The position numbers and the translations under genes were made by a program. This document shows positions 9,397 through 18,613 of a stretch of DNA of 64,000 nt, piece after piece; within the stretch, counting starts at the first letter, position 1, and each line of letters begins with the position of its first letter. The notes under the pieces were generated by a model. It was not told where the DNA came from, did not search any database, and saw only the letters and a program-made list of their open reading frames with translations. The stretch is from Psychrobacter sp. P11G3. Lineage in GTDB: Bacteria; Pseudomonadota; Gammaproteobacteria; Pseudomonadales; Moraxellaceae. The stretch is from assembly GCF_001435845.1 (NCBI RefSeq), contig NZ_CM003596.1, positions 620,001 through 684,000 on the forward strand, read 5' to 3'.

Positions 9397-9532
9397 ATTC
9401 TATATAGGTGAGAGCCTCAGAAGTATACAAGCACAGAAAAACCGCAAACATTTTGAAGTGTAAGTTTAATAAGTATAGGAAGTTTAAGATAGTACTAAGG
9501 GAAGGGTAGAGCGAGGTTATAAACAATATGAT

Positions 9533-9577
9533 TGGTGCGCTCGGCGGGAATCGAACCCACGACCCTCGGCTTCGGAG
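9533..9577 (-). repeat. Left attachment site: orphan 3' half of tRNA-Arg
   Basis: These 45 bases are identical to 47121-47165. Read on the minus strand they begin with the whole anticodon loop (CTCCGAA) and run to the encoded CCA end. The 5' half of the tRNA is absent: the preceding bases do not match and cannot form an acceptor or D stem, so this is not a working tRNA. Confidence 0.88.
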
Positions 9578-10021
9578 GCTAGAACCACCATATTTCGTTA
9601 AATGACTTTGATGTATATAAACCTACTATACGTTATAAATAAAGGGATAGGAAGAATTTTATGCCATGACGTTTAGCGTATTTTAAAGTATTTTATAGCA
9701 ACATTGATATCAATTTTGGTCACTAGTTAAGTATAGAATTCAATCATTTTTTATAGTATTAATGTACGTATTTTATACTTAACTTTTTCAGAAATTACTG
9801 ATTAAGCGAATTATTAACTCATCAAAGTAATATTGGAATAAATTACTGTAGAAATGGGCTGCTATAATTTCGAAAAAATAGTCAGGTATTTCAGCCGTAG
9901 TTTAGATCTTAACGATTTTTCGAATGCATTGAAGAAACGGTTCTGGACTACACTTGCAAATACTCTGATATTGAGTTTTTGACAACAACGTTTTGAGTTT
10001 ATCTTCTTTTGATTTACCTTG
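9578..10021. other. Left end of the island, non-coding
   Basis: An AT-rich stretch between the left attachment site and the end of the sensor kinase gene, with no credible gene. It contains one copy of TTGGTCAC at 9716-9723, the core of the repeats found near the right end (46876-46922). This may be a recombinase arm site. Confidence 0.45.
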
Positions 10022-11521
10022 TTAAGCCATCAATAATCCTACAGTAACCTCAAAAAAACACTCATCTTTGATAGTAATACTGACTTTACCTTTATGGGCA
10101 TTAGCGATGGCCTGCACGATAGACAATCCCAATCCTGTACCTGCGTACTTATGACTAGTCTTATCATGACGATAGAATCGCTCGAATAATTTATCAGCCT
10201 CTTTCTGATCTAATGGTTTGTCTAAACGATTGGTTATCGTTATCCTTAACCGTTGCTGCTTTGAGGGTCGAACCTCGTCTTTAGTCACATTAAGTGAGGT
10301 GGTTGAGGTGAGGATGGTAGCGGATATCATGATAGTACTATCACTAGCTGCATAATAAATGGCATTTGATATCAGGTTGGCAAACAGCCGTTGCAATAAG
10401 CCTTCATCACCCAACACCATTTCAAAATCACCTGATTTCTCAAAAGTTATCCCTCGATCTTCTGCAATCATTTCATAGTAATCAACAAGCTTGGTGATTA
10501 AACTATCCGTATCCACGTGACTGATTTGCGAGTCACTTAATCCTTTTTGGGTTTTTGCCAGTAGCAGCATATTGTTTATCATGGCCGACAGCTGCTCTAA
10601 CGTATCATGCTGATGATGTAGCTGCTCAATGTATTCGTCGCCTTCTCTTGGCTTAGTTAACATGACCTGCGTTTGTGTACTCAGCGTCGCTATTGGCGTA
10701 CGTAGCTCATGAGCGATATTGTCTGAAAACCGTGATAATGATTCAAAGTTACTTTCAAGCTTGACCATCATCGAATTATAAGACTCTGCTAGTGGTCGCA
10801 GCTCTAACGGCATATCGCCAACCGACACTCTTTCGTCTAACCTTTGCAGGTTTATGCCTTTCATTTTTTGGACGATAGTGGCCAGAGGCGCAAACCCCCA
10901 ATACACACTTAATGCCGCTACTGAAACCAACAGCAAGGTGATGGCTGTGAGTATCAAGCTCAGCTGGCGATTAAACTGGATAAGATATTGATGATGCACA
11001 TTGGTAGGTAGGGCAATAAACGCCAAAATCTCTTGATTTGGAATAATAATGGCTCGGTAATGCCTATTGTTTATCTTGATCATAAACTGCTGATCGTGAT
11101 GTTCCTGCCATAGTGATAACAAGCTAAAATCGGCTGGCAAATTATGAATGAAACTACTGGGGTCACTGGATAATAACTTGCCTTTTTTATCTGCTACTAA
11201 GGTTTTTAAATCATAATCCAGCCAAGAGGAATGCAAGTGATTGTCATCAATGAGTGATTGGGACTTTGACACTGTGAATGGTTCTATGGGCTCGTTAACA
11301 CTAACCATGCGTTTACGCAGATTAAAAGCCGCATGGGTGATAATCTCTGAGTCCATTTGCTCAAAGTGTCCACTCACAGAGCGCTGCACCCACGCATAGA
11401 TGATGACCTGAGAGATAATAACGAAGACTGTCAATAAGGAAATCGTTCGCCATAGCAGTGACCAGCGCCGGTTTCTGAGTGTATGGTTCATGCTATTTAG
11501 AATCGTCTCCGTCCGCATCAC
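10022..11521 (-). CDS. Heavy-metal (copper) sensor histidine kinase
   Basis: The 499-residue membrane kinase is of the CusS/CopS type. It has an N-terminal membrane helix (about 24-46), a periplasmic sensor region (about 47-180), a second helix (about 185-205), a HAMP segment, the phospho-acceptor block FSDNIAHELRTPIA, and an ATPase domain with the N box (NLISNAIYYA) and the G box (GTGLGLSIVQAIA). It is transcribed with the regulator gene just upstream, overlapping its end. The start is ambiguous: GTG 11521, ATG 11518, or ATG 11491, which would remove the overlap. Periplasmic copper sensing is inferred from the adjacent copper genes. Confidence 0.9.
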   Translation of the reverse strand: MMRTETILNSMNHTLRNRRWSLLWRTISLLTVFVIISQVIIYAWVQRSVSGHFEQMDSEIITHAAFNLRKRMVSVNEPIEPFTVSKSQSLIDDNHLHSSWLDYDLKTLVADKKGKLLSSDPSSFIHNLPADFSLLSLWQEHHDQQFMIKINNRHYRAIIIPNQEILAFIALPTNVHHQYLIQFNRQLSLILTAITLLLVSVAALSVYWGFAPLATIVQKMKGINLQRLDERVSVGDMPLELRPLAESYNSMMVKLESNFESLSRFSDNIAHELRTPIATLSTQTQVMLTKPREGDEYIEQLHHQHDTLEQLSAMINNMLLLAKTQKGLSDSQISHVDTDSLITKLVDYYEMIAEDRGITFEKSGDFEMVLGDEGLLQRLFANLISNAIYYAASDSTIMISATILTSTTSLNVTKDEVRPSKQQRLRITITNRLDKPLDQKEADKLFERFYRHDKTSHKYAGTGLGLSIVQAIANAHKGKVSITIKDECFFEVTVGLLMA

Positions 11522-12212
11522 TTTGGACCTCAGTAGCCATCGCCTCTAAGCGATAGCCCATTCCACGCACAGTATGAATGAGCTTTGCCTCATGACCATC
11601 GTCTATTTTTATACGCAGACGCCTTATCGCCACATCAATCACATTGGTATCGTTATCAAAATTCACATCCCATACTTGGGAGGCGATCACGGTACGTGGT
11701 AGCACTTCACCTCGGCGCTCTAATAAAAACTGTAGTAAGGAAAACTCTTTTGCCGTGAGCTTAATAGGCTTGCTGCCTCTATGTACCGTGCGCTTGGCAA
11801 CATCCATCTTGAGATCTGCTATTTGCAGGATCGTACTTTGATAATCGGCTTGATTGGCGCGTCGTAACAGACTCTTTATTCTGACGATCAATTCTGCAAA
11901 CGCAAAAGGCTTAGTCAAATAATCATCGCCTCCAATCTCAATCCCTTTTATTTTATCGCTTAAGTCATCTTTTGCCGTTAGAAAGAGCACAGGTGTTTGC
12001 TTACCCGCTGCTCGGTAATTGCGCACCAGCTCAAATCCACTAACATCAGGCAGCATCACATCCATTAGGATCACGCTAAACTCTTCTGTCATCAATGCAT
12101 GATAGCCATCTAGGCCTGTTAGGTGATGATCAACAATAAAACCAGTTTCCGTTAAGCCTTTTTTTATATACTCGCCTAGTTTCAACTCATCTTCTACCAG
12201 TAGTATTTTCAT
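11493..12212 (-). CDS. OmpR-family copper response regulator (CusR/CopR type)
   Basis: The 239-residue protein starts with a receiver domain (MKILLVEDE, phospho-acceptor Asp in VILMDVMLP, conserved Lys in LTKPF). A winged-helix DNA-binding domain follows (about 128-225) with TNVIDVAIRRLRIKID and HTVRGMGYRLE. It is most like heavy-metal regulators. With the kinase gene it forms a two-gene operon divergent from the copper genes. TGACA/TGTCA half sites in the shared upstream region (12263-12296) are probable binding sites for this regulator. Confidence 0.92.
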   Translation of the reverse strand: MKILLVEDELKLGEYIKKGLTETGFIVDHHLTGLDGYHALMTEEFSVILMDVMLPDVSGFELVRNYRAAGKQTPVLFLTAKDDLSDKIKGIEIGGDDYLTKPFAFAELIVRIKSLLRRANQADYQSTILQIADLKMDVAKRTVHRGSKPIKLTAKEFSLLQFLLERRGEVLPRTVIASQVWDVNFDNDTNVIDVAIRRLRIKIDDGHEAKLIHTVRGMGYRLEAMATEVQSDADGDDSK

Positions 12213-12262
12213 AGTAACCCCTCAATACGATTATGATTATTTGACATCCTAATCAATATAGA

Positions 12263-12296
12263 TGACAAAAACGTTTTGTAACTGACAAAAATGTCA
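12263..12296. promoter_or_regulatory. Candidate cop boxes between the regulator and copper genes
   Basis: TGACAAAAACGTTTTGTA and TGACAAAAATGTCA (the latter a palindrome with a four-base centre, 12283-12296) lie in the divergent spacer. Regulators of the CusR/CopR family bind inverted TGACA-like half sites, so these probably control both directions. Assignment rests on the pattern and position only. Confidence 0.5.
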
Positions 12297-12455
12297 TGTG
12301 CTCGTAATCAGATTGTCAGTCTTCTTTTGCTAATCTATATGAATGAAACATAGTGGCTCGTTCCTAATATCTAGCAGCTATGAATTATTTTTACAGGTCA
12401 TTAATTTAATGACCTAATAACTCAAACACCTAACAACTTACAAAAGAGGCTTTAT

Positions 12456-12740
12456 ATGAAAATTCACGGCTCATTCAAAAAAGTAGTACTGCTGTCGGTA
12501 TCTGTACTTATCGGTATTACCACTGCTAACGCGCATACTACGGATCTAAGTACGTCCATCATCGATAACTGTGACGCTGTTACTGACTTTGCAAAAAACT
12601 TGGATCATAACGATGCTCAGATTTCTAGCGCCCAAATGAAAAGCTATATCGATGCTAGAGTGGCTTGTGAGGTCGAACACAAAGATCAACATCTACAGTC
12701 TGAAAAATACTTCATTAACCAATATGGTAGCGATAAGTAA
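12456..12740 (+). CDS. Small periplasmic hypothetical protein of the copper cluster
   Basis: The 94-residue product has a signal peptide ending near ANAHTT. The mature part has only two Cys residues (in DNCDAV and VACEVEH) and several His, which could form a disulfide or bind metal. It begins shortly after the cop-box spacer and is the first gene of the copper run, with GAGG before its ATG. No family recognised; copper-induced expression is inferred from position. Confidence 0.6.
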   Translation: MKIHGSFKKVVLLSVSVLIGITTANAHTTDLSTSIIDNCDAVTDFAKNLDHNDAQISSAQMKSYIDARVACEVEHKDQHLQSEKYFINQYGSDK

Positions 12741-12799
12741 TATCAGCTCTGATGTCATACTAAAGGATTGATGACAATATTAAAAACCATAAATAGCAA

Positions 12800-12838
12800 G
12801 ATGACAGAATTGTAATCTTGCTGTCATCTCTCTGTCAG
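12800..12838. promoter_or_regulatory. Second candidate copper-regulator site
   Basis: GATGACAG (12800-12807) and CTGTCATC (12821-12828) are perfect inverted arms 13 bases apart, followed by another CTGTCA half site. The spacing differs from that of 12283-12296, so this may be paired direct half sites rather than one palindrome. It stands about 80-115 bases before the next gene. Confidence 0.4.
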
Positions 12839-12916
12839 AATCAATAAAGTATGCTTTAAAGTAACTTAATATTTTAAAGTTTTTCGACTTCATACCAAAT
12901 AAAATAAGGATTTACC

Positions 12917-13195
12917 ATGTCACTATTCAAATCAATACCACTGTCTAAATCAATCGTAGCAACAGCTATTGCATTAGTCGTTTCAACGTCAGCTTTGGCA
13001 CATGACCCAAAAATGCATGCTGAAAAAGATCAGATGAACTGTGAAAAAATGGAAAAGCACATGCAAATGATGGGCAAAATGGATCATAGTAAAATGGATA
13101 TGAAGGATCCTGCTATGAAAGCCATGATGACCAACATGAGCAAAATGAAAGCGATGTACCAAAAGCACTGTGTTACTAGTAAAAGTGATTCTTAG
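12917..13195 (+). CDS. Met/His-rich small periplasmic protein
   Basis: The 92-residue product has a signal peptide (cleavage near ALAHD). The mature part is about one fifth Met plus many His and Lys (for example HMQMMGKMDHSKMDM) and has two Cys. Such Met/His clusters bind copper(I) or copper(II) in periplasmic chaperones (compare PcoE and CopK-type proteins). A role as a periplasmic copper sponge is inferred. AAGGA stands before the ATG and a candidate regulator site lies upstream. Confidence 0.7.
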   Translation: MSLFKSIPLSKSIVATAIALVVSTSALAHDPKMHAEKDQMNCEKMEKHMQMMGKMDHSKMDMKDPAMKAMMTNMSKMKAMYQKHCVTSKSDS

Positions 13196-13285
13196 ACATT
13201 GATCGTAGAAATTCAATATTATTGTTAGATGGTTTTGTCGAGCAGTAATTGGGTATTAACAAAAATGGATTTTTAGGACAAAACT

Positions 13286-13879
13286 ATGAAGTTTTTACTA
13301 GGGATACTGCTTACTGTCTTTGTCGCTATTACAGGTATTTTTATTGTGGTGACTAGTGGCGTGATAAATATCGGTGCTGATCAAGCCCATAGTCCGCTGG
13401 TTTACAATTTTTTAGAAACGGCACGTACGCGTTCAATAGCAAATGCTAGTAAGGACATTGCTGTTCCAAACCTAGAAAAGACAGAAATGATCAGCTCGGG
13501 CGGGGCAGACTATAAAGATATGTGTGCAGGCTGTCACTTATCTCCTGGGGTAGAAAGTACTGATTTTAGTGCAAGTTTATATCCAAAGCCGCCCAATTTT
13601 ACCAATACTGAATTGGTTGAACGCTATAAGACCGATGCCGGTGCTCAGCAAGCCTTTTGGGCCATTAAACACGGTATTATGGCATCAGGTATGCCAGCAT
13701 GGGGCGCTTCGCACGATGATGATAGAATGTGGGCAATGGTCGCTTTTATCAGATCGTTACCTGAATTAAATGAAAACCAGTACACCATGCTAACGACTAG
13801 GATAGACGATGATATGTTGGGCATGTCATTTGATGGTGAGATGGATATGTCAGGTGATGGATCCGGAATGCAACATTGA
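13286..13879 (+). CDS. Membrane-anchored c-type cytochrome of the copper cluster
   Basis: The 197-residue protein has an N-terminal membrane helix (about 4-27) acting as an uncleaved anchor or signal. A cytochrome c domain follows with heme motif CAGCH and a distal Met-containing segment (HGIMASGMPAWG). The C-terminus is Met/Asp/Gly-rich (GEMDMSGDGSGMQ), echoing the CopB repeats. Similar cytochromes lie beside copA/copB in other copper islands, where they may pass electrons or bind copper. It has no separate terminator before the DUF411 gene. Confidence 0.83.
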   Translation: MKFLLGILLTVFVAITGIFIVVTSGVINIGADQAHSPLVYNFLETARTRSIANASKDIAVPNLEKTEMISSGGADYKDMCAGCHLSPGVESTDFSASLYPKPPNFTNTELVERYKTDAGAQQAFWAIKHGIMASGMPAWGASHDDDRMWAMVAFIRSLPELNENQYTMLTTRIDDDMLGMSFDGEMDMSGDGSGMQH

Positions 13880-14018
13880 TTTTTCGTAAAAGATGCAGTG
13901 CTTAATAGTGCTTCCTTTTGCGATTTGAGTTTTAAGCTTTACCAGTACTACTTTGGTCAGTGTTACGGCTTTAATTTTTATAAATGTGATCGTCAGACAG
14001 ACGCTCAGGAGTGGTTTT

Positions 14019-14666
14019 ATGAGACGCTATACTAATAGATTTATTAATGAACATAATCTGATATCTGGCCGTGTGCTCTCAGCGATTGTGGTATTGCCAT
14101 TATCGTTAACGATAGCCGCTTGTAGTCAACCTAACGCGACTACTGCTGACTCAAAACCAGCGACTGAGCCAACTACCGCTACGCAAAAAACCGCTCTAGT
14201 AGAGCAACCACAAGCCGAAATAATACCTGTCAGTGCTCATTCAGATACCCAATCAACTATTTTGCGAAATGTGTCAGCCACCGTCTATAAAGATGCCAAT
14301 TGTGGTTGCTGTAAAGAGTGGGTCGGTTATGCCGAAGGTCATGGCCTAAATGCAACCGCACAGAACGTCGAAGATTTGTCCTTGTTTAAAGAGCGCTACA
14401 GCGTACCGCAGCAGATGCGCTCTTGTCATACCGCTGTCACTACTGACGGCTACGTATTTGAAGGCCATGTCCCTGCCAAATATATGGCGCAGTTTCTAAA
14501 GAGTCCGCCAAGTGATGCCATTGGTCTTGCAGTACCTGGTATGCCAGTTGGTAGCCCTGGTATGGAATATCAAGATAAATTTATGCCATATAAAGTGATG
14601 CAGCTTAACAAAGATGGCTCAACAGCCATTTATGCAACCATTGACTCACCGCAGCAGCAAATCTAG
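14019..14666 (+). CDS. DUF411 (CopG-type) metal-binding lipoprotein
   Basis: The 215-residue product has a lipobox (LTIAAC), a Thr/Ala/Pro-rich spacer, then a DUF411 domain (about 85-205) with the motif DANCGCCKEW, the RSCHTAV segment and VFEGHVPAKY. DUF411 proteins are thioredoxin-like periplasmic proteins in copper and silver clusters. I prefer ATG 14019 to an upstream TTG at 13953 because CAGGAG stands eight bases before it and it gives a proper lipoprotein signal. Confidence 0.87.
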   Translation: MRRYTNRFINEHNLISGRVLSAIVVLPLSLTIAACSQPNATTADSKPATEPTTATQKTALVEQPQAEIIPVSAHSDTQSTILRNVSATVYKDANCGCCKEWVGYAEGHGLNATAQNVEDLSLFKERYSVPQQMRSCHTAVTTDGYVFEGHVPAKYMAQFLKSPPSDAIGLAVPGMPVGSPGMEYQDKFMPYKVMQLNKDGSTAIYATIDSPQQQI

Positions 14667-14764
14667 TTTGATTAACACTTTACATAGCTCATTCTGTTCT
14701 ATTAATGAGCCAACAGTTATATGAACTCAACTCCCATTTCACGGATTAAGTTAGGTAAATTATT

Positions 14765-16465
14765 ATGAACAAGAATATGTTCAATCGCAGGCGTTTCTTA
14801 ACAGGATCTTCTACTTTGTTAGGGGCATCCATGCTATCTACGCTGCCGTCTATTGCCAATAGTGCGCTCGGTAAAGGTCAACAAAATATAGCCGTCAACA
14901 GTGATAAAGCTGACCATATCGTACCCATCCTAACCGGTACAGAGTTTGACTTATACGTCAGTAAACAGTCCGCTATTGTGAACGGTAAAAAGAGCATGGC
15001 GACACTCATCAATGACTCGCTGCCAGCGCCAACGCTAAAGATGCGTGAAGGCGATACCGTAGTGATACGTGTTCATAATCAGATGGATGAATCAACCTCT
15101 ATCCATTGGCATGGTTTGCTCGTTCCATTTGAGATGGACGGTGTGCCAGGTATTAGCTTTGATGGTATTCCTGCGAACAGTACCTTTACCTATACATTCA
15201 AACTGGTGCAATCAGGCACTTATTGGTATCACTCACACAGCGGGTTCCAAGAACAAACTGGTATGCTCGGCGCTATCGTTATTGAGCCTAAAGGTCGCGA
15301 ACGTCATCCAATCGAGGAAGACCACGTTATCGTGCTGAGTGATTGGACGCACCGCGATCCGCATAATCTCTTGAAGCTTTTAAAGCAGCGTGCAGACTTT
15401 GACAATTATCATCTACCAGACTTCAAAAAGCTGCTGGCCGATATTGCAGCAACAAATCTAGAAGCTGCTCATGACAAGCGCAAAATGTGGAATCAGATGC
15501 GCATGATGCCGACAGATTTCACGGATTTGTCTGGTGAAAAAACCTTTACCTATCTGATGAATGGTAAGACCACAGCAGCCAATTGGACACAACTAGTGAA
15601 AGCGGGACAGCCCGTCAAACTACGCTTTATCAATGGCTCAGCACAGACGATATTTGATGTGCGTATACCAGGTCTGAAGATGACCGTCGTCTCAACGGAT
15701 GGCAATGATGTCGCACCCGTCGATATTGATGATTTTCGTATTGGCGTTGCTGAGACTTATGACGTCATTGTCACGCCGACTCAAGACGCGCATACCATAT
15801 TTGCCCAAAATATCGATCGTTCGGGCTATGTCGCGACCACGCTTGCAACCAAAAAAGGTGCACGTGCTGCAATACCTGCTATGGATAAGATCGAATGGCT
15901 AACCATGGCCGATATGATGGGTGCGATGGGTGACAAAGGCTACAAAGCAAAGCATGCTAAGACCGAGTATGACTTTAAATCTGATATGCGTGTCGACAGT
16001 CCACGTATGAACCTCGATGATCCCGGTATTAATCTGCGCAATATCAATCGAGAGGTGCTGAATTATAGTCAGCTGCGCTCTGTCGATGAGGCCATATTTG
16101 CAGAGCAGCGTAAGCCTACCCGAGAGATCGAGCTACATTTAACGGGTAACATGGAGCGCTATATTTGGGCTCTAGATGGTGTCATGTTTAAGGATGCAAC
16201 GCCTGTCAATATTAAGCCAAACGAGCGCGTTCGTATCACCTTAGTCAATGACACGATGATGAATCACCCGATGCATCTGCATGGAATGTGGAGTGATTTG
16301 CGCACGCTATCTGGAGACTTTCAGGTACGTAAACATACGATTGTGGTGCAGCCTGCGCAAAAGATTAGCTTCGATGTGACGGGTGAATTTGGACGATGGG
16401 CATGGCATTGCCATCTGCTTTATCACATGGAAGCCGGTATGTTCCGAGAAGTTGCCGTCGTTTAA
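14765..16465 (+). CDS. copA: Multicopper oxidase CopA (copper resistance), Tat substrate
   Basis: The 566-residue protein begins with a twin-arginine signal (NRRRFLTG, then a hydrophobic segment). Three cupredoxin domains follow. All four copper-ligand blocks are visible: HWHGLLVP, WYHSHSGF, HPMHLHGMW and WHCHLLYHMEAGMF, covering the trinuclear centre and the type 1 site with its axial Met. It is shorter in its Met-rich insert than plasmid PcoA. It probably oxidises Cu(I) in the periplasm. It requires the Tat pathway, and a tatABC set lies 5 kb downstream on the same island. copB follows after 25 bases. Confidence 0.93.
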   Translation: MNKNMFNRRRFLTGSSTLLGASMLSTLPSIANSALGKGQQNIAVNSDKADHIVPILTGTEFDLYVSKQSAIVNGKKSMATLINDSLPAPTLKMREGDTVVIRVHNQMDESTSIHWHGLLVPFEMDGVPGISFDGIPANSTFTYTFKLVQSGTYWYHSHSGFQEQTGMLGAIVIEPKGRERHPIEEDHVIVLSDWTHRDPHNLLKLLKQRADFDNYHLPDFKKLLADIAATNLEAAHDKRKMWNQMRMMPTDFTDLSGEKTFTYLMNGKTTAANWTQLVKAGQPVKLRFINGSAQTIFDVRIPGLKMTVVSTDGNDVAPVDIDDFRIGVAETYDVIVTPTQDAHTIFAQNIDRSGYVATTLATKKGARAAIPAMDKIEWLTMADMMGAMGDKGYKAKHAKTEYDFKSDMRVDSPRMNLDDPGINLRNINREVLNYSQLRSVDEAIFAEQRKPTREIELHLTGNMERYIWALDGVMFKDATPVNIKPNERVRITLVNDTMMNHPMHLHGMWSDLRTLSGDFQVRKHTIVVQPAQKISFDVTGEFGRWAWHCHLLYHMEAGMFREVAVV

Positions 16466-16490
16466 CAAACCTTCAAATATGAGGCTTATT

Positions 16491-17669
16491 ATGAAAATAT
16501 CTAAGAAAAATCTGCCATTCATTGGTTTGTCATCGCTAGTCTTGCTCACATCCTCTTTTGCAACAGCTGCTGAGATGCCTGATATGGATCATAGCAGCAT
16601 GGATATGTCAGGTGATATGTCTGGTATGGATCATAGCAGCATGGATATGTCAGGTGATATGTCTGGTATGGATCACAGCGGCATGAATATGTCTGGTGAT
16701 ATGTCTGGTATGGATCACAGTGGTATGGACATGTCGGGCGATATGTCTGATATGGATCATAGCAGCATGGATATGTCAGGTGATATGTCTGGTATGGATC
16801 ACAGCGGCATGGATATGTCTGGTGATATGTCTGGTATGGATCACAGTGGTATGGACATGTCGGGCGATATGTCTGATATGGATCACAGTGGCATGGATAT
16901 GTCGGGTGATATGTCTGGTATGGATCACAGTGGCATGGATATGTCAGGGATGCAAGGTGGGCAGCCACCAGCCGATGCTCGCAGTCCAGACTATTCAAAT
17001 GGGGTTCCCTACGGACAGTATGGTAAGCCAATGATGATGGGCAGCATGCCATTATGGGGAGTGTCAGTAGACGACTTGGGCTATCAGTTTGATGAAGACC
17101 AAATCAACTTTGAGGCGACGGGTTGGTATGGTACTGATAGCAATCGTATAAGACTACGTACCGAAGGTAGTGCTCAGACTAAAGATGATAAAGAAATCGA
17201 TAGCTTGAGCTCGCTTGCTTATTGGAAACCACTGAGCATTTTCTGGAATGGTGAAGCTGGTGTTGCTTACGATACTGAAAATGATAACGCGGCGGTGATG
17301 GCAGGTATTGTCGGCACCGCGCCTTATTTTATTGAAACAGATGCGAGAGCCTACTTATATACCGATGGTCAACTTCGTCTTGATTTAGGGGCAGAGTACG
17401 AATGGCGTTTAGATCAGCATTGGGTGGTCATACCGGAGGTGGGATTAACTGCCTTTAGTAAAGATGACCATGATAATGGTATTACCAAAGGCTTTAATGA
17501 GATGGAAACCGAGGTTAGGCTGACTTACGAGACGTTCAGTCGCCAGCTAGCTCCTTATGTGGGTGTTAGTTATGAGACAGCGCTTGGCAAGGCTCGTGGT
17601 CAACGACGTCAAGAAGATGAATCGGTTGATAGTAGTAGTTTGACTGCGGGGGTTAAATTCTGGTTTTAA
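16491..17669 (+). CDS. copB: Copper resistance outer-membrane protein CopB
   Basis: The 392-residue protein has a signal peptide (ending near ATAAE) and a long Met/Asp/His/Ser repeat tract (about residues 32-153). A CopB beta-barrel domain follows (from about residue 185), starting near MPLWGVSVDDLGYQF and ending in a typical aromatic C-terminus (VKFWF). The frame is open upstream within copA, but ATG 16491 with GAGG ahead of it gives the signal peptide, so it is the start. CopB is thought to sequester or pass copper at the outer membrane. It is paired with copA as usual. Confidence 0.92.
   Translation: MKISKKNLPFIGLSSLVLLTSSFATAAEMPDMDHSSMDMSGDMSGMDHSSMDMSGDMSGMDHSGMNMSGDMSGMDHSGMDMSGDMSDMDHSSMDMSGDMSGMDHSGMDMSGDMSGMDHSGMDMSGDMSDMDHSGMDMSGDMSGMDHSGMDMSGMQGGQPPADARSPDYSNGVPYGQYGKPMMMGSMPLWGVSVDDLGYQFDEDQINFEATGWYGTDSNRIRLRTEGSAQTKDDKEIDSLSSLAYWKPLSIFWNGEAGVAYDTENDNAAVMAGIVGTAPYFIETDARAYLYTDGQLRLDLGAEYEWRLDQHWVVIPEVGLTAFSKDDHDNGITKGFNEMETEVRLTYETFSRQLAPYVGVSYETALGKARGQRRQEDESVDSSSLTAGVKFWF
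16584..16949 (+). repeat. Nine in-frame 42-bp repeats in copB
   Basis: Units of 14 codons reading MDHSGMDMSGDMSG, with small changes (S or G, N or D, G or D), run head to tail eight times plus a shorter ninth. Several pairs are nearly identical at the DNA level, so copy number is likely to vary by slippage or recombination. Each unit offers one His and four Met for copper binding. Confidence 0.9.
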
Positions 17670-17696
17670 TATTATTAAAACAATAGGGGATATACT

Positions 17697-18182
17697 ATGA
17701 ATGCTTCAGATCAAAACAGCATGAATCATCAACAGGGCATGAACCCTTATGTAAAGTTCACTCTGATGATTGTGACGTCTACGATTGTGATGTACATCAT
17801 GATGTATTTCAATACTTATGAATGGGATCATATTTATTTTAGTGAAACCCGAGCTTACATGGCGCTCTACATGGGTGCCGGTATGGCAGTGGTCATGTTG
17901 GCATTTATGACGAATATGTATAAGAAGACCAAAGTCAATTTAATGATCTATGGTCTAAGCGTATTGATGTTTGCTGTTGGTATTTGGGGTGTTAGATCAC
18001 AAGCAACTGTCGATCAAGTCGATTGGATGCAAGCGATGATACCGCATCACTCGATTGCCATTCTCACTAGTAGTCGCGCTGATATTGAAGATCCGCGTGT
18101 ACAAAAGCTTGCTGACGATATTATTAAAGCGCAAAAGCGTGAAATCGCTGAGATGAAGCAATTGATTGATGAGCTTGAATAA
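17697..18182 (+). CDS. DUF305 membrane protein
   Basis: The 161-residue product has three hydrophobic segments (about 20-40, 52-73, 80-98). A C-terminal DUF305 segment follows with WMQAMIPHHSIAILTS and a coiled, charged end (KAQKREIAEMKQLIDEL). DUF305 proteins with a paired-His motif are frequent in copper and silver islands. The function is unknown; metal binding by the His pair is inferred. It lies 27 bases after copB with AGGGGA before the ATG, so it is probably in the same operon. Confidence 0.83.
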   Translation: MNASDQNSMNHQQGMNPYVKFTLMIVTSTIVMYIMMYFNTYEWDHIYFSETRAYMALYMGAGMAVVMLAFMTNMYKKTKVNLMIYGLSVLMFAVGIWGVRSQATVDQVDWMQAMIPHHSIAILTSSRADIEDPRVQKLADDIIKAQKREIAEMKQLIDELE

Positions 18183-18316
18183 CGATCTATACTGATAGGA
18201 ATATTTTAAACAAATAAAATAATGGTCTATCAAATGATAGACTTAAGCATATAGGTCTTTTTATTCAAAGCTACTTTCACTACAGAATCAAAACATTGCT
18301 CATGAAAAAGCAATAA

Positions 18317-18592
18317 AAGGCTGAGTATGCATGGTTCACTTTCCCTACTGGCCTTCTGGCTGCTGCAATTGTTGTCTCTTTTAGTGCTTACTCCTATATC
18401 AAAATCTCTAACGCTTACCCGTCAGCTGGCGGTGCTGCGACGTACTTGCATCAAGTATATGGAGACTGTTTGACGACCGGTTTTAATGCTCTGCTGATGT
18501 AATTTTCTATAATTATTGCGCAAAGCTTTCTGGCTCGGATGCTCGGGTCATATACCATACCGTTGTTTGGTGGTGACGAAAGCGGTGTATAG
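18317..18592 (+). pseudogene. Decayed fragment of an APC-family amino acid permease
   Basis: One frame reads through SFSAYSYIKISNAYPSAGGA and then TYLHQVYGDCLTTGFNALLM, meets an in-frame TAA (18500-18502), and continues with FSIIIAQSFLARMLGSYT. This is the pattern of helices 2 and 3 of APC-superfamily permeases, with the YPSAGGA loop intact. No start, no N-terminus and no remaining helices are present, so it is a relic within the copper cluster. Confidence 0.7.
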
Positions 18593-18613
18593 CATCCACC
18601 AAGGAGAGTCAAG

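Noticed and set aside
9533..9577. A second tRNA-Arg gene
   Set aside because: Only the 3' 45 bases match. The 5' acceptor strand, D arm and half of the anticodon stem are missing, so it is an attachment-site copy.
16584..16949. CRISPR-like array
   Set aside because: The repeats touch each other without spacers and are in frame within copB, coding for a Met/His tract.
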